DNA from: an uncultured Eubacterium sp.
GTDB lineage: Bacteria; Bacillota; Clostridia; Lachnospirales; Lachnospiraceae
Length of the DNA stretch: 21,683 bases
Direction: 5' to 3'
NCBI GenBank assembly: GCA_905236225.1
Contig: CAJOPM010000038.1
Span: forward strand, 1 to 21,683
This document shows, in pieces, positions 14,869 through 21,683 of this stretch. A model generated the notes under the pieces. It did no database searches. It worked only from the letters and a program-made list of their open reading frames with translations, and had not been told where the DNA came from. A program made the position numbers and the translations under genes. Numbering within the stretch: position 1 is the stretch's first letter; each line of letters begins with the position of its first letter.

Positions 14869-16898
14869 TTGTTCTTTTCCTCCTTAATATCTATGTATTT
14901 AGTTTCCTTAGTGAACGGTACGAAAGGATCCGAACCGCCCTCGTAAAATTTTCCGTAAAACTCTACGTACTGCAAACGGTTTGTGTGCACGTACGCACTC
15001 AGCGTATTAATAAATAAGCTAAGAAGTGTACCTATAACAAGTACTACTATAAAGAAGATAAATCCGAAAACGCTCTTGCCCGGCATAGTTCCTATCTGAT
15101 TGATAACGGATGCGATAACGCCCGTTGCCATACCAAGTGCAAGAAGTCTCGAGTATGAAAGTATGTCTGAAAGCCATGATGTGATACCGTATATTTCGTA
15201 AACACCTAAAGCTATTCTCATTCCCGGTTTTCTCTTCTTGCCTGTGAATAACAAAAGTCCGATAGCACCTACTATCGTAAGCACAAGTGCAAGTTTATCC
15301 ACAGCATTCGGCAAATCTATCTGTGTGCCAAGTATTGAAGCCATAATAGATGTGGGGAGAAGCAATAGGATAAGACCTACTAAAAACGCCATCCAGAATC
15401 CCACTTCTCTTATTGCATCCCAGACTTTCTTCTTGCGGCATAGATCCCATGCATGAATCGCCATACCCATAAAGAGATGAATAAGTCCGAAAATAATACA
15501 CCATATCAAAAGCTTCATAGGATTTTCAAGCGGTACAAACCAAAGTGCCCATGCACCTTCGTATGCTTCCCAGTCGCCGTTTCCGAAGATTCTTGGTACT
15601 ATGTCCAGCAGGTTTCCGAAGAATCCTCCAAACAATATTCCCCATACAATCGTCGATACGCCTCCCCAGAAGAACATCTTAATGCTCTTCTTTAGGCCGC
15701 TTGGCATATGCTTAAACTTAAGCAATAAGAATGCGCATCCCAGCGCTAATAACAATCCGTATCCCGCATCTGAGAGCATCATTCCGAAAAACACAATGTA
15801 GAAAAATGATGTGATAACTGTCGGATCGAGTTCTCCTTTGAGCGGAAGTCCGAATGATGCCACCACGCCTTCTACACAATCAGAAAATCCGTTGTTCGAA
15901 AGCAATACCGGCGGCTGTTCTTTCTTTTTAATCTTCTGGAAGTCAAGCACTGCTTCATACGGTTCTATTACCCTTTCTTTCATAAGAGGTATTGCCTCTT
16001 CGGGCACATAACCGCTGATGAAGAATGTCGACTTTGACTGCGGCAAATCGCCAAGAACCTGATATTTGTCAGATCTGGTTCTGTAGTAATCCGAGACAAC
16101 CATAAAATCATGTCTGCAATCCGCATAATCGCCAATCTTGACTTTTATTTCTTCTATTTCAGTATTCAGTTGTTCAATCTGCTTAAGGAGTGACTCCTTA
16201 AGATCCGCCGGTGTCTCATTGGACGCCTGTGCGGGTCTGGCAAAACCAATGCTCCTAAGTGCGTCTTCAAATGCCAACGCTTCTTCTTTAAGGCATATGC
16301 CTGCAAGATATACTGTATTGGTCTCTGTTGAAATAATGTATATCTCGTATGCATCAAGCTTTGACTCCTTATCCGCGATAGCTTTTTTTATCTCATCTAA
16401 AGTCATCTGCGTCGGCAATGTTCCGATCATAACTTCGGTCAACTTCGTCCCGGTAAAATTAATCGGAAGATCATATTCCATCCATGGAGCCAAGGCTTCA
16501 ATTCTGTTCTCCATCTTCTGAATGGACGCCGTCTTGTCGGAGATTTCTTTATTTAATGCGACAAGCTCTGCGGCCTTTTTTAGAATCTCTGGTGCTCTTT
16601 CAACCGTCTTATCAAATTGTTCCTTCTCGAGCCATTCTTTGCCTTCAAACATAGCAAGCATCGAAGATTTCACAGGACAATATTCGTCTAGGACTTCTAA
16701 TGCATGTTCCGCTTGAAGAATTCGCTTATCGAATAATTGACGAGCGTCTTGAGTATCCTGTTTCTTTAGGAACTTTCTCTTCGGCAGGCGTGAGTTGTCA
16801 ATCTGAGTAATCCCGAGTGCCTGGAGCTCTTCAAGTATGGCTTTGCGGTTTTCCTTGAGTGCGCAGATACTGAATCGTTGCATCTGCAAAACTGCCAT
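14856..16898 (-). CDS. ntpI: V-type ATPase subunit I (membrane stator, a-subunit homologue)
   Basis: Subunit I provides the ion half-channels against the K ring and anchors the peripheral stalks. The 680 residues split into a soluble N-terminal half (1-350) with long coiled-coil stretches and a C-terminal half with about seven to eight membrane segments. Family blocks include FFGMMLSDAGYGL (370-382) and SYSRLLALGMATGVIA (581-596). R584 and R641 (in HTNRLQYVEFYGKFY) are spaced 57 residues apart, matching the two functional arginines of E. hirae NtpI (573 and 629). GGGAGG nine bases before ATG supports the start. It follows the stalk subunit H by 44 bases and overlaps K by 13. Length is typical (650-690). 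Confidence 0.95.
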   Translation of the reverse strand: MAVLQMQRFSICALKENRKAILEELQALGITQIDNSRLPKRKFLKKQDTQDARQLFDKRILQAEHALEVLDEYCPVKSSMLAMFEGKEWLEKEQFDKTVERAPEILKKAAELVALNKEISDKTASIQKMENRIEALAPWMEYDLPINFTGTKLTEVMIGTLPTQMTLDEIKKAIADKESKLDAYEIYIISTETNTVYLAGICLKEEALAFEDALRSIGFARPAQASNETPADLKESLLKQIEQLNTEIEEIKVKIGDYADCRHDFMVVSDYYRTRSDKYQVLGDLPQSKSTFFISGYVPEEAIPLMKERVIEPYEAVLDFQKIKKKEQPPVLLSNNGFSDCVEGVVASFGLPLKGELDPTVITSFFYIVFFGMMLSDAGYGLLLALGCAFLLLKFKHMPSGLKKSIKMFFWGGVSTIVWGILFGGFFGNLLDIVPRIFGNGDWEAYEGAWALWFVPLENPMKLLIWCIIFGLIHLFMGMAIHAWDLCRKKKVWDAIREVGFWMAFLVGLILLLLPTSIMASILGTQIDLPNAVDKLALVLTIVGAIGLLLFTGKKRKPGMRIALGVYEIYGITSWLSDILSYSRLLALGMATGVIASVINQIGTMPGKSVFGFIFFIVVLVIGTLLSLFINTLSAYVHTNRLQYVEFYGKFYEGGSDPFVPFTKETKYIDIKEEKNKWNI

Positions 16899-16942
16899 AC
16901 GCTCTTTCCTCCCTTTCTATGAAATTTCAACGTTACTTACTG

Positions 16943-17251
16943 CTAAAACAGGCTGCCTATAACCATCTGTGATGCCTGAGCCATTCTTGCGGATGCAGTG
17001 CTTTTTAACTCTGCAACCTTCTCATTTGCAGTCTGCTTTGCAGCCTCAAGGTCGGCCTCACCCTGTCTTTTGGCCTCGTCAAGCGCCGCTTTGGCTCTAT
17101 CGCGTGCCTCTTTTTCGCGCTGCTCTTTGATTTGCCTGGCTTCATTTTTTGCCTGTTCAATAATCGTTACGCTTTTTTCTTCAGCGTTCTTAACGATTGT
17201 AGCAGCGTCGGCCTCGGCTTTTTTAACAGCCTTTACCGTGTCTTTTACCAA
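16943..17251 (-). CDS. V-type ATPase subunit G/H (peripheral stalk coil), TTG start
   Basis: This is the small partner of subunit E in the peripheral stalk (NtpF in Enterococcus, subunit H or G elsewhere). The protein is almost entirely a charged, alanine-rich helix (TVKAVKKAEADAATIVKNAE...), as expected for a right-handed coiled coil with E. I place the start at TTG 17251, giving 102 residues. AGGAGG (17259-17264) lies exactly seven bases upstream, and the conserved VKDTVKAVKKAE sequence begins there. The longer frame from ATG 17293 would contain this site inside its own codons and adds fourteen residues (glycine, arginine and threonine rich) unlike the family. It is the first gene of the operon, preceded by a leader of about 170 bases. 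Confidence 0.88.
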   Translation of the reverse strand: MVKDTVKAVKKAEADAATIVKNAEEKSVTIIEQAKNEARQIKEQREKEARDRAKAALDEAKRQGEADLEAAKQTANEKVAELKSTASARMAQASQMVIGSLF

Positions 17252-17258
17252 TTCCCAT

Positions 17259-17264
17259 CCTCCT
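17259..17264 (-). promoter_or_regulatory. Ribosome binding site setting the V-ATPase H subunit start
   Basis: AGGAGG on the minus strand with a seven-base spacer to TTG 17251-17249. It supports a non-ATG start for the first gene of the operon. Confidence 0.85.
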
Positions 17265-17280
17265 GTTCTTTTATTGCCCC

Positions 17281-17325
17281 CCGTCCTTTGCATGTAGTTT
17301 ATTAATACAAAAGAAGGCAGGACGG
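17281..17325 (-). promoter_or_regulatory. Leader hairpin upstream of the V-ATPase operon
   Basis: In the predicted 5' leader CCGTCCT (17319-17325) can pair with AGGACGG (17281-17287) across a 31-base AT-rich loop. A run of six G follows on the transcript shortly before the ribosome binding site. A role is not known; the stem ends about 17 bases before the AGGAGG, so it could influence translation of the first gene. Confidence 0.5.
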
Positions 17326-17328
17326 TGT

Positions 17329-17359
17329 ATTATAACTGCGAGTACCATATAGAGAACAA
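17329..17359 (-). promoter_or_regulatory. Possible second V-ATPase promoter
   Basis: A perfect TATAAT (17329-17334) lies about 80 bases before the H start, but the best -35 match, TTGTTC (17354-17359), is 19 bases away. It is weaker than the upstream promoter. Confidence 0.35.
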
Positions 17360-17426
17360 CATTGCTGTTATTGTTTTTGCATCTGTATCTTATGGCTCAG
17401 ATTGCACAATTATAAAAACATTTTAT

Positions 17427-17455
17427 ATTATAACAAACCCCAGTGCCTATGTCAC
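17427..17455 (-). promoter_or_regulatory. Main V-ATPase operon promoter, extended -10
   Basis: The minus strand reads GTGACA (17450-17455), a 17-base spacer and TATAAT (17427-17432), with TG one base before the -10 (TG-T-TATAAT), an extended -10 element. Transcription should start near 17420, giving a leader of about 170 bases. Confidence 0.8.
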
Positions 17456-17521
17456 CATAATATTTACGTATTTTTTAACTTTTTATAAAGATAGATAAAG
17501 TGGCTGATAAGTACATCTTCT

Positions 17522-18490
17522 TTACTCTATCGCTGTTACATCCTCAGGCGAACACCATTTTGAATAAATCCGTCCATATGCGGTAGTATCTTTGTAGACA
17601 CGTACCCTAAAATAATATGACTCGCCTGCGCTAAGGTTCTTGATTGTCTTTGCTATTTTGGCGTTGTCTTTTACCGTCACCTTACTAGCATCTTTAAACG
17701 TGCTTGAGGATGCATACTGAATCTGATATCCGCTACCTATGCTTTTTTGCTTCCAAGACAGCTTTACCTTTGCTGACTTTTTAGCGGATACTTGTGTCAG
17801 TGCTGTCTTTGGTATAACAAGCTTAGCCGAATCATAATAATATTGTCTGATATCCGTAAGCGTCTCACTAATATTTCCTTTGTAGGTAATTACTTCATCT
17901 TGAATGGTAGCTGTAAATTTGACCGCGGTAGAAGACCACGGATCTACCAAAATGTATTTGCCATTAGCCTTTTGACCCACAACTAACAGAAAATGTGTTC
18001 CTGAAGATGAATACTTCTTCAATCTGATTATAACCGGAGAATATTTACCTTCTCCGCCGGTATAATTGGAAAACGCCGAAGAAAATGTTTTAGGCGTAAG
18101 ATATGAAGCTCCTCCCCATGAATATCCAAACACCGTAGCCCCATTATACTTATCGAGTATGGTCTGCGGAGTGATGCTTATCCCAAGATATGAAAGCGCC
18201 ATAGAGATACAGCTTGTGCCGCACTCGTGCTTTGCAGCCGATTCCCAGCTGCCCCAATACTCGGAATAAAAATATTTGTCATCCGATGCCACCTGCGATA
18301 TATATCGAATCGTTCCGCAGCTGGCTTTGTCTGTGTATGTGTAGTTAATGCGGGCGTACGGCGTTGCCGCTAATGTAGTGGCTGCTGATGCGCTCTTTCC
18401 TGCAATCGAAATGCTGCAGAGCATAGCCAGTGCTAAAAAAGCAGACACTGCGCCCCTTGTTATCCTGTTTAGTCTTTTTGACCTGTTCAT
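17522..18490 (-). CDS. Secreted C39-like cysteine peptidase with C-terminal Fn3 domain
   Basis: The 322-residue protein has a classical signal peptide: a basic start (MNRSKRLNRITRG), a hydrophobic core (about 14-30) and likely cleavage after ASA (34-36). Residues about 45-225 match the peptidase C39-like fold. C90 in HECGTSC sits at the start of a helix (SCISMALSYLGI), H166 is in GTHFLLVVG and D183 in LVDPWSS, giving a plausible triad; the usual glutamine before the cysteine is glutamate (E89). C94 is a second nearby cysteine. Residues about 230-320 form a fibronectin type III domain (WKQKSIGSGYQIQYASS, SYYFRVRVYK). No sortase or wall-binding motif is present, so it is probably released or weakly retained. 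It has its own promoter. No clear terminator follows before the V-ATPase promoter. The substrate is unknown, and an inactive role is possible. Confidence 0.83.
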   Translation of the reverse strand: MNRSKRLNRITRGAVSAFLALAMLCSISIAGKSASAATTLAATPYARINYTYTDKASCGTIRYISQVASDDKYFYSEYWGSWESAAKHECGTSCISMALSYLGISITPQTILDKYNGATVFGYSWGGASYLTPKTFSSAFSNYTGGEGKYSPVIIRLKKYSSSGTHFLLVVGQKANGKYILVDPWSSTAVKFTATIQDEVITYKGNISETLTDIRQYYYDSAKLVIPKTALTQVSAKKSAKVKLSWKQKSIGSGYQIQYASSSTFKDASKVTVKDNAKIAKTIKNLSAGESYYFRVRVYKDTTAYGRIYSKWCSPEDVTAIE

Positions 18491-18528
18491 GTTTTCAATT
18501 ATCCCTTCTAAAACTTCCCTATCCTATG

Positions 18529-18563
18529 ATGCCAATTTGTCCTCCCTAAAGAAAATTTGGCAT
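18529..18563 (-). promoter_or_regulatory. 5' stem-loop at the predicted transcript start of the C39-like gene
   Basis: On the minus strand ATGCCAAATT (18554-18563) pairs with AATTGGCAT (18529-18537), with one bulged base, enclosing a loop that displays GGGAGG (18543-18548). The predicted transcription start is at or next to base 18563, so the stem would sit at the extreme 5' end of the mRNA. 5' stem-loops of this kind stabilise some Firmicutes mRNAs; that role is inferred. The GGGAGG is followed by a possible TTG-GCA-TCA-TAG mini-frame, while the gene itself starts about 50 bases further on behind a weaker AAGGGA. Confidence 0.6.
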
Positions 18564-18627
18564 ACTATTATAATATCCCTTTTGTGCGCACAGGTCAACG
18601 ATTTAGGGTGATTTTGTATGGCAAATT
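18554..18627. repeat. Inverted repeat flanking the C39-like gene promoter
   Basis: AATTTGGCATAC (18554-18565) and GTATGGCAAATT (18616-18627) on the plus strand are inverted copies with one mismatch in twelve. They lie on either side of the -35/-10 pair, and a third partial copy, ATGCCAATTTG, begins at 18529. They could be operator half-sites for a regulator; no regulator is encoded nearby. Confidence 0.45.
18570..18598 (-). promoter_or_regulatory. Sigma-A promoter of the C39-like gene
   Basis: TTGACC (18593-18598), a 17-base spacer and TATTAT (18570-18575) on the minus strand, one mismatch in each hexamer. It lies between the glycosylase/radical-SAM stop and the C39-like gene. Confidence 0.82.
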
Positions 18628-18656
18628 GTGCATGTTTTGACAAATAATCCGTCAAT

Positions 18657-20078
18657 TTAGGAGGGCAGCTTCGCCATATCCCATGCAGCCTTATTTATTG
18701 TATTAAGTACCCTCTTCTTATCTGCTGCCCAAAGCGGCGCTATTAAGTCTCTTTTGTTCCCGTCCCCCGTAAATCTGTGCACAACGACATCAGGTGGCAG
18801 CGTTTTAAAAATGTCGCAAAGCAACTCCTTATATTCATCAAGGCTCATAAGGCTAAACTTTCCTTGCCTATAGTCATCGGCTATCGCCGTATTATTAAGA
18901 ATATGAAGCATTGAAAGCTTTAGGGCATTTGACCCGCAATCTATTGCACATTTTATAGTCTGCAGCATATTTTTTTTACTCTCGCGGGGCAGTCCTAATA
19001 TTACATGCGTTACTATCTGCGTGATGCCTATTTTTTTTAGATTGGTTACGGCGCTCTTATATACTCCAAGCTCATATTGGCGGTTTATATATTCAGCGCT
19101 TTTTTTAGATACAGTCTGCAGTCCGAGCTCTACCCAAACCGGCTTTATCTTATTCATCTCGCCTAATAGCTCTAACACTTCTTTTGATAGGCAGTCAGGG
19201 CGAGTAGCAATGGATAATATGCATACATCATCCTCATCGATTGCTTGCATATAAAGTTTTCTTAGGCGTTCTATGGCATCATACGTTCCAGTATTTGCCT
19301 GAAAATAGGCGATATAGCCTACACTCTTGGTCTTTGGCAGCTTGCCTCCTATCAGCTTTTTTTGCTCTAAAAGCTGTTTTGATATAGGCAGATTTTTATC
19401 TGCTGCGAAATCTCCGCTGCCGCCTGCGCTGCAAAATATGCATCCTTTATCCGAAAGTGTGCCGTCTCTATTCGGGCAGGTAAACCCACCGTCAAGGCTT
19501 AGGCGGTATAGCTTATCCGGCATATCATCAAGGTCATAAGCATATTCTGAAAGGGAATAATAGGGCGCATTAAAATCACGCCTTTTAAGCGCAGTTTTAA
19601 TTCTCCCCCACGAATTAATCAGATCGGCAAGTGAAAACGCTGCATTTGCCGGACTTGTAGATGGAAGTAAAACTGCATTTGCATTAATTCTATGCATTAT
19701 CTTTTTCTTTATGTATTTGTTGTAGAGATTATAAGCCGTAGTGCCATTACAATAAATTGCGCCTATATTGGTCTTATCAAGTAGTGCGCCTATATCATTT
19801 GCCACAACATCTGTTATGCTTGAATCCTGCGACCCTGTAATATTACACGCACCTATTACATCCCATAACGCAATATTATTAGATAAGAGCATCTTTTTCT
19901 TATCTTCATTACTTTGCGGCTCGCAGACATTTAAGATTGAGGAGATCACCTTAAAGAATCTGTTTTGCGGATGTGCATAATAAAAGCATTCCTGCCTTGA
20001 TATAACAGACGGGAATGAACCCAGTATCAGTATTTTGGAATTTGAATCATATATTGGATCTATTGGATGCGTTTGCAT
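18657..20078 (-). CDS. Fusion of DNA-deoxyinosine glycosylase and YhcC/TIGR01212-type radical SAM domain
   Basis: The 473-residue protein is one continuous frame with two recognisable domains. Residues 1-165 match the DNA-deoxyinosine (hypoxanthine) glycosylase branch of the uracil-DNA glycosylase superfamily: ILILGSFPS (16-24), YYAHPQNRFF (33-42) with N39 as a candidate catalytic residue, ALWDVIGACNITGSQDSSI (70-88), CNGTTAYNLY (110-119) and LPSTSPANAA (138-147). It would excise deaminated adenine. Residues about 172-473 match the TIGR01212 radical SAM family: YYSLSEYAYD, then LDGGFTCPNRDG with C201, C213 and C216 (C-x11-C-x2-C) for the 4Fe-4S cluster, and VWVELGLQT. The role of that family is not established to my knowledge. 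AGAGGA five bases before ATG supports the start, nine bases after the GGDEF stop. Both domains appear complete. No clear terminator follows. Confidence 0.9.
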   Translation of the reverse strand: MQTHPIDPIYDSNSKILILGSFPSVISRQECFYYAHPQNRFFKVISSILNVCEPQSNEDKKKMLLSNNIALWDVIGACNITGSQDSSITDVVANDIGALLDKTNIGAIYCNGTTAYNLYNKYIKKKIMHRINANAVLLPSTSPANAAFSLADLINSWGRIKTALKRRDFNAPYYSLSEYAYDLDDMPDKLYRLSLDGGFTCPNRDGTLSDKGCIFCSAGGSGDFAADKNLPISKQLLEQKKLIGGKLPKTKSVGYIAYFQANTGTYDAIERLRKLYMQAIDEDDVCILSIATRPDCLSKEVLELLGEMNKIKPVWVELGLQTVSKKSAEYINRQYELGVYKSAVTNLKKIGITQIVTHVILGLPRESKKNMLQTIKCAIDCGSNALKLSMLHILNNTAIADDYRQGKFSLMSLDEYKELLCDIFKTLPPDVVVHRFTGDGNKRDLIAPLWAADKKRVLNTINKAAWDMAKLPS

Positions 20079-20087
20079 TGTCGTCCT

Positions 20088-21683
20088 CTACGCTATGGTT
20101 TCATTTTTCATCTGTTTTTTTCTAAGATACATCTGATGGTCGGCAAGACTTACCGCATCCGCCGGCATAAGCGGCTCATCTGAGCTCGAATATATGCACC
20201 CTACTGCTACGGACAATTCTACCGGCAATTCATTTTCCTCATTTGCCTGTCTTATTGCCTGATTAAGTCTGGCTACTATTTCATTTGCAACTTCCGGATC
20301 GCCCGGAACGCAGGCTATAAATTCGTCGCCGCCCCATCTTCCATAGAATCCCACATTGCTAAACACTTTGCTAATGACAGTGGCAACATTTTTTAAAAGA
20401 GCATCGCCGGTTTCGTGCCCGTACTGATCATTTGCTTTCTTTAAGTAGTTAAGATCCATAAATATCATGGTGTAATCTACCCGGCCTTCATTTATCATCT
20501 CATCCATCTTTTTGTAGCATCCGGATCTGTTGGGAATGCCGGTCAGCTGGTCGCTATAGGCCATTTTTTCAAGCTGAGCCTTTTGCATCTGCTCTGTAAA
20601 TTCTTTTGCATACATTGATGCGATTGATGCAATATTCGATACAGCCAGTACAGCTATCGCATAGACTGACAACGATTCCCTTAAAATAAGCACATCTGCC
20701 GTAATGTAATTTACGTAATCCCGTCTAAAGAATTCTAAGAACGCTATAATCATGCATATCATAAATCCCCAATCTGCAAGCTGCATATCATGATGTTTAT
20801 GCTTTAACATCTCAACGATCAAACTGATTATATAAAACATAAGCATAAACATAATTGATAAATGCAGCGACATAAGGAGCATTCCGTAATTGACCTGCAT
20901 TTCCATATACCATGAGACAAACGTAGTAACACTAAGTGCGCTAAACCATATTGTGCAAATTGCTAATACAATTTTGGGAAATTTGCACCGCAGCTTAATA
21001 TACATATATATTGACAGAGGTATCGGCACTAAGAATATCGCCGCATATTCTACCATCGAACTAAGTAAAATAGAGTCCGTCATAATATAAAAAAATCCGC
21101 AAGAGCCAAAGTTCCAGCAAGAGATAAGTACCAAAAAGAGCATAAGAAATATAAGAGGATTAATCTTCCTTGATATTATCCCCATCAAAAACATCATCAG
21201 CACGACCAGAACGCTGACAAATATTATGGCTATAAGCCCACTGAAAGAGATTTCATGTCCTGATAACATACTTTTATATGCGCCGCTCATAGAGCACATC
21301 CACATATCGACATACGACTCTCCCGAGCTTTGCGTATTGGTAAGCTCAATTCTGATATTGTCACCTTCGTAATCAGCGGGCACAGGTACCACTATATATC
21401 TATGACCTATTATATTTTTGGTTTGTGTGGTTTTTTCCAGATTTGAATATATCTGCTTGTCATGATAATAAGCCACTACACTCATATTCCACTCGTGGAA
21501 ACACAGCGCAGCAGCCTCACCGTCTTCAAGTGCGGGAATATCCGATACCAAAAGAACGGCCTTATCTCCTTTTTGCGTTGTCGGATATGATGTCTTATTC
21601 CCTTTTTCACTCGTTCCATCCGTCCTTACTACATAGCTTGTTACATAGTCATTAACGTCGGTAATCCTGGCAGGGTTAATTCC
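20088..21683 (-). CDS. Multi-membrane-segment GGDEF diguanylate cyclase (5' end outside window)
   Basis: The frame stays open to the right edge, so the start is missing; 531 residues are visible. A plausible internal TTG at 21551 is not the start, because the 44 upstream codons are open and coding-like. Order: an extracytoplasmic beta-type region (about 1-145, with VPADYEGDNIRIELTNT), seven to eight membrane segments (about 148-358) resembling a 7TMR-DISM sensor, a short linker helix, and a cytoplasmic GGDEF domain. The domain has DQLTGIPNR, a metal-binding D in FMDLNYLKKAND, and an intact GGDEF (451-455 in visible numbering). It should make cyclic di-GMP. The product-inhibition I-site RxxD, expected just before GGDEF, reads SNVG, so feedback inhibition is probably lost. 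The ligand is unknown. It is followed after nine bases by the glycosylase fusion gene. Confidence 0.92.
   Translation of the reverse strand, partial: GINPARITDVNDYVTSYVVRTDGTSEKGNKTSYPTTQKGDKAVLLVSDIPALEDGEAAALCFHEWNMSVVAYYHDKQIYSNLEKTTQTKNIIGHRYIVVPVPADYEGDNIRIELTNTQSSGESYVDMWMCSMSGAYKSMLSGHEISFSGLIAIIFVSVLVVLMMFLMGIISRKINPLIFLMLFLVLISCWNFGSCGFFYIMTDSILLSSMVEYAAIFLVPIPLSIYMYIKLRCKFPKIVLAICTIWFSALSVTTFVSWYMEMQVNYGMLLMSLHLSIMFMLMFYIISLIVEMLKHKHHDMQLADWGFMICMIIAFLEFFRRDYVNYITADVLILRESLSVYAIAVLAVSNIASIASMYAKEFTEQMQKAQLEKMAYSDQLTGIPNRSGCYKKMDEMINEGRVDYTMIFMDLNYLKKANDQYGHETGDALLKNVATVISKVFSNVGFYGRWGGDEFIACVPGDPEVANEIVARLNQAIRQANEENELPVELSVAVGCIYSSSDEPLMPADAVSLADHQMYLRKKQMKNETIA

Noticed and set aside
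8567..17251. F-type ATP synthase, suggested by the symbols atpA to atpF
   Set aside because: Subunit A has the long insertion of V/A-type enzymes, and the C, D, E, F, I and K sequences are V-type; no F-type a, b, delta, gamma or epsilon subunit is present.
18657..20078. Two separate genes run together by a missed stop
   Set aside because: The frame is continuous through the joint, I see no ribosome binding site with a start codon near codons 160-180, and the radical SAM domain retains its N-terminal YYSLSEYAYD block; an assembly error cannot be wholly excluded.

Overview
The window looks like chromosomal DNA of a Gram-positive anaerobe of the class Clostridia, most probably a Lachnospiraceae relative. 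The basis is a moderately AT-rich sequence, strong GGAGG-type ribosome binding sites, a Veg protein, a nine-subunit bacterial V-type ATPase operon in the Enterococcus hirae gene order, a 7TM-type GGDEF protein and a DAPG/phloretin-hydrolase-like enzyme. Every supported gene lies on the minus strand, so transcription runs from high to low coordinates. I see no rRNA, tRNA, insertion sequence, prophage or CRISPR array.

Read in the direction of transcription, the window opens at its right edge with a membrane GGDEF protein cut by the edge (20088-21683). Nine bases later comes a 473-residue fusion of a DNA-deoxyinosine glycosylase domain to a radical-SAM domain of the YhcC/TIGR01212 type (18657-20078). 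A good sigma-A promoter with a hairpin at the predicted mRNA 5' end precedes a secreted C39-like peptidase with an Fn3 domain (17522-18490). Next is the V-ATPase operon H-I-K-E-C-F-A-B-D (8567-17251), which has its own extended -10 promoter and a perfect 36-bp palindromic terminator. The K subunit carries all five residues that bind Na+ in E. hirae NtpK, so the pump is probably Na+-coupled.

The stretch 7688-8529 is the only long one without a convincing gene. It holds a start-less lipoprotein-like frame, two and a half tandem 62/63-bp units that each form the same 9-bp stem, and a short coding-like frame of unusual composition. It leads into a well-defined promoter for a PAP2 phosphatase and a PhlG/Phy-family C-C hydrolase (6191-7672). 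The veg gene follows with a consensus promoter and its own terminator.

The left part is a tightly packed, partly overlapping cluster: a YfbR-like 5'-nucleotidase, a HAAS/DUF1700-like membrane protein, an RlmL-type rRNA methyltransferase, a membrane-anchored papain-like protease, a membrane-anchored amidase_3 peptidoglycan hydrolase, and RdgB, which runs off the left edge. The two nucleotide-sanitation enzymes bracket the envelope and RNA-modification genes.

Two gene starts differ from the longest open frame because the ribosome binding site lies inside it: the PAP2 gene starts at GTG 7672 and the V-ATPase H subunit at TTG 17251.
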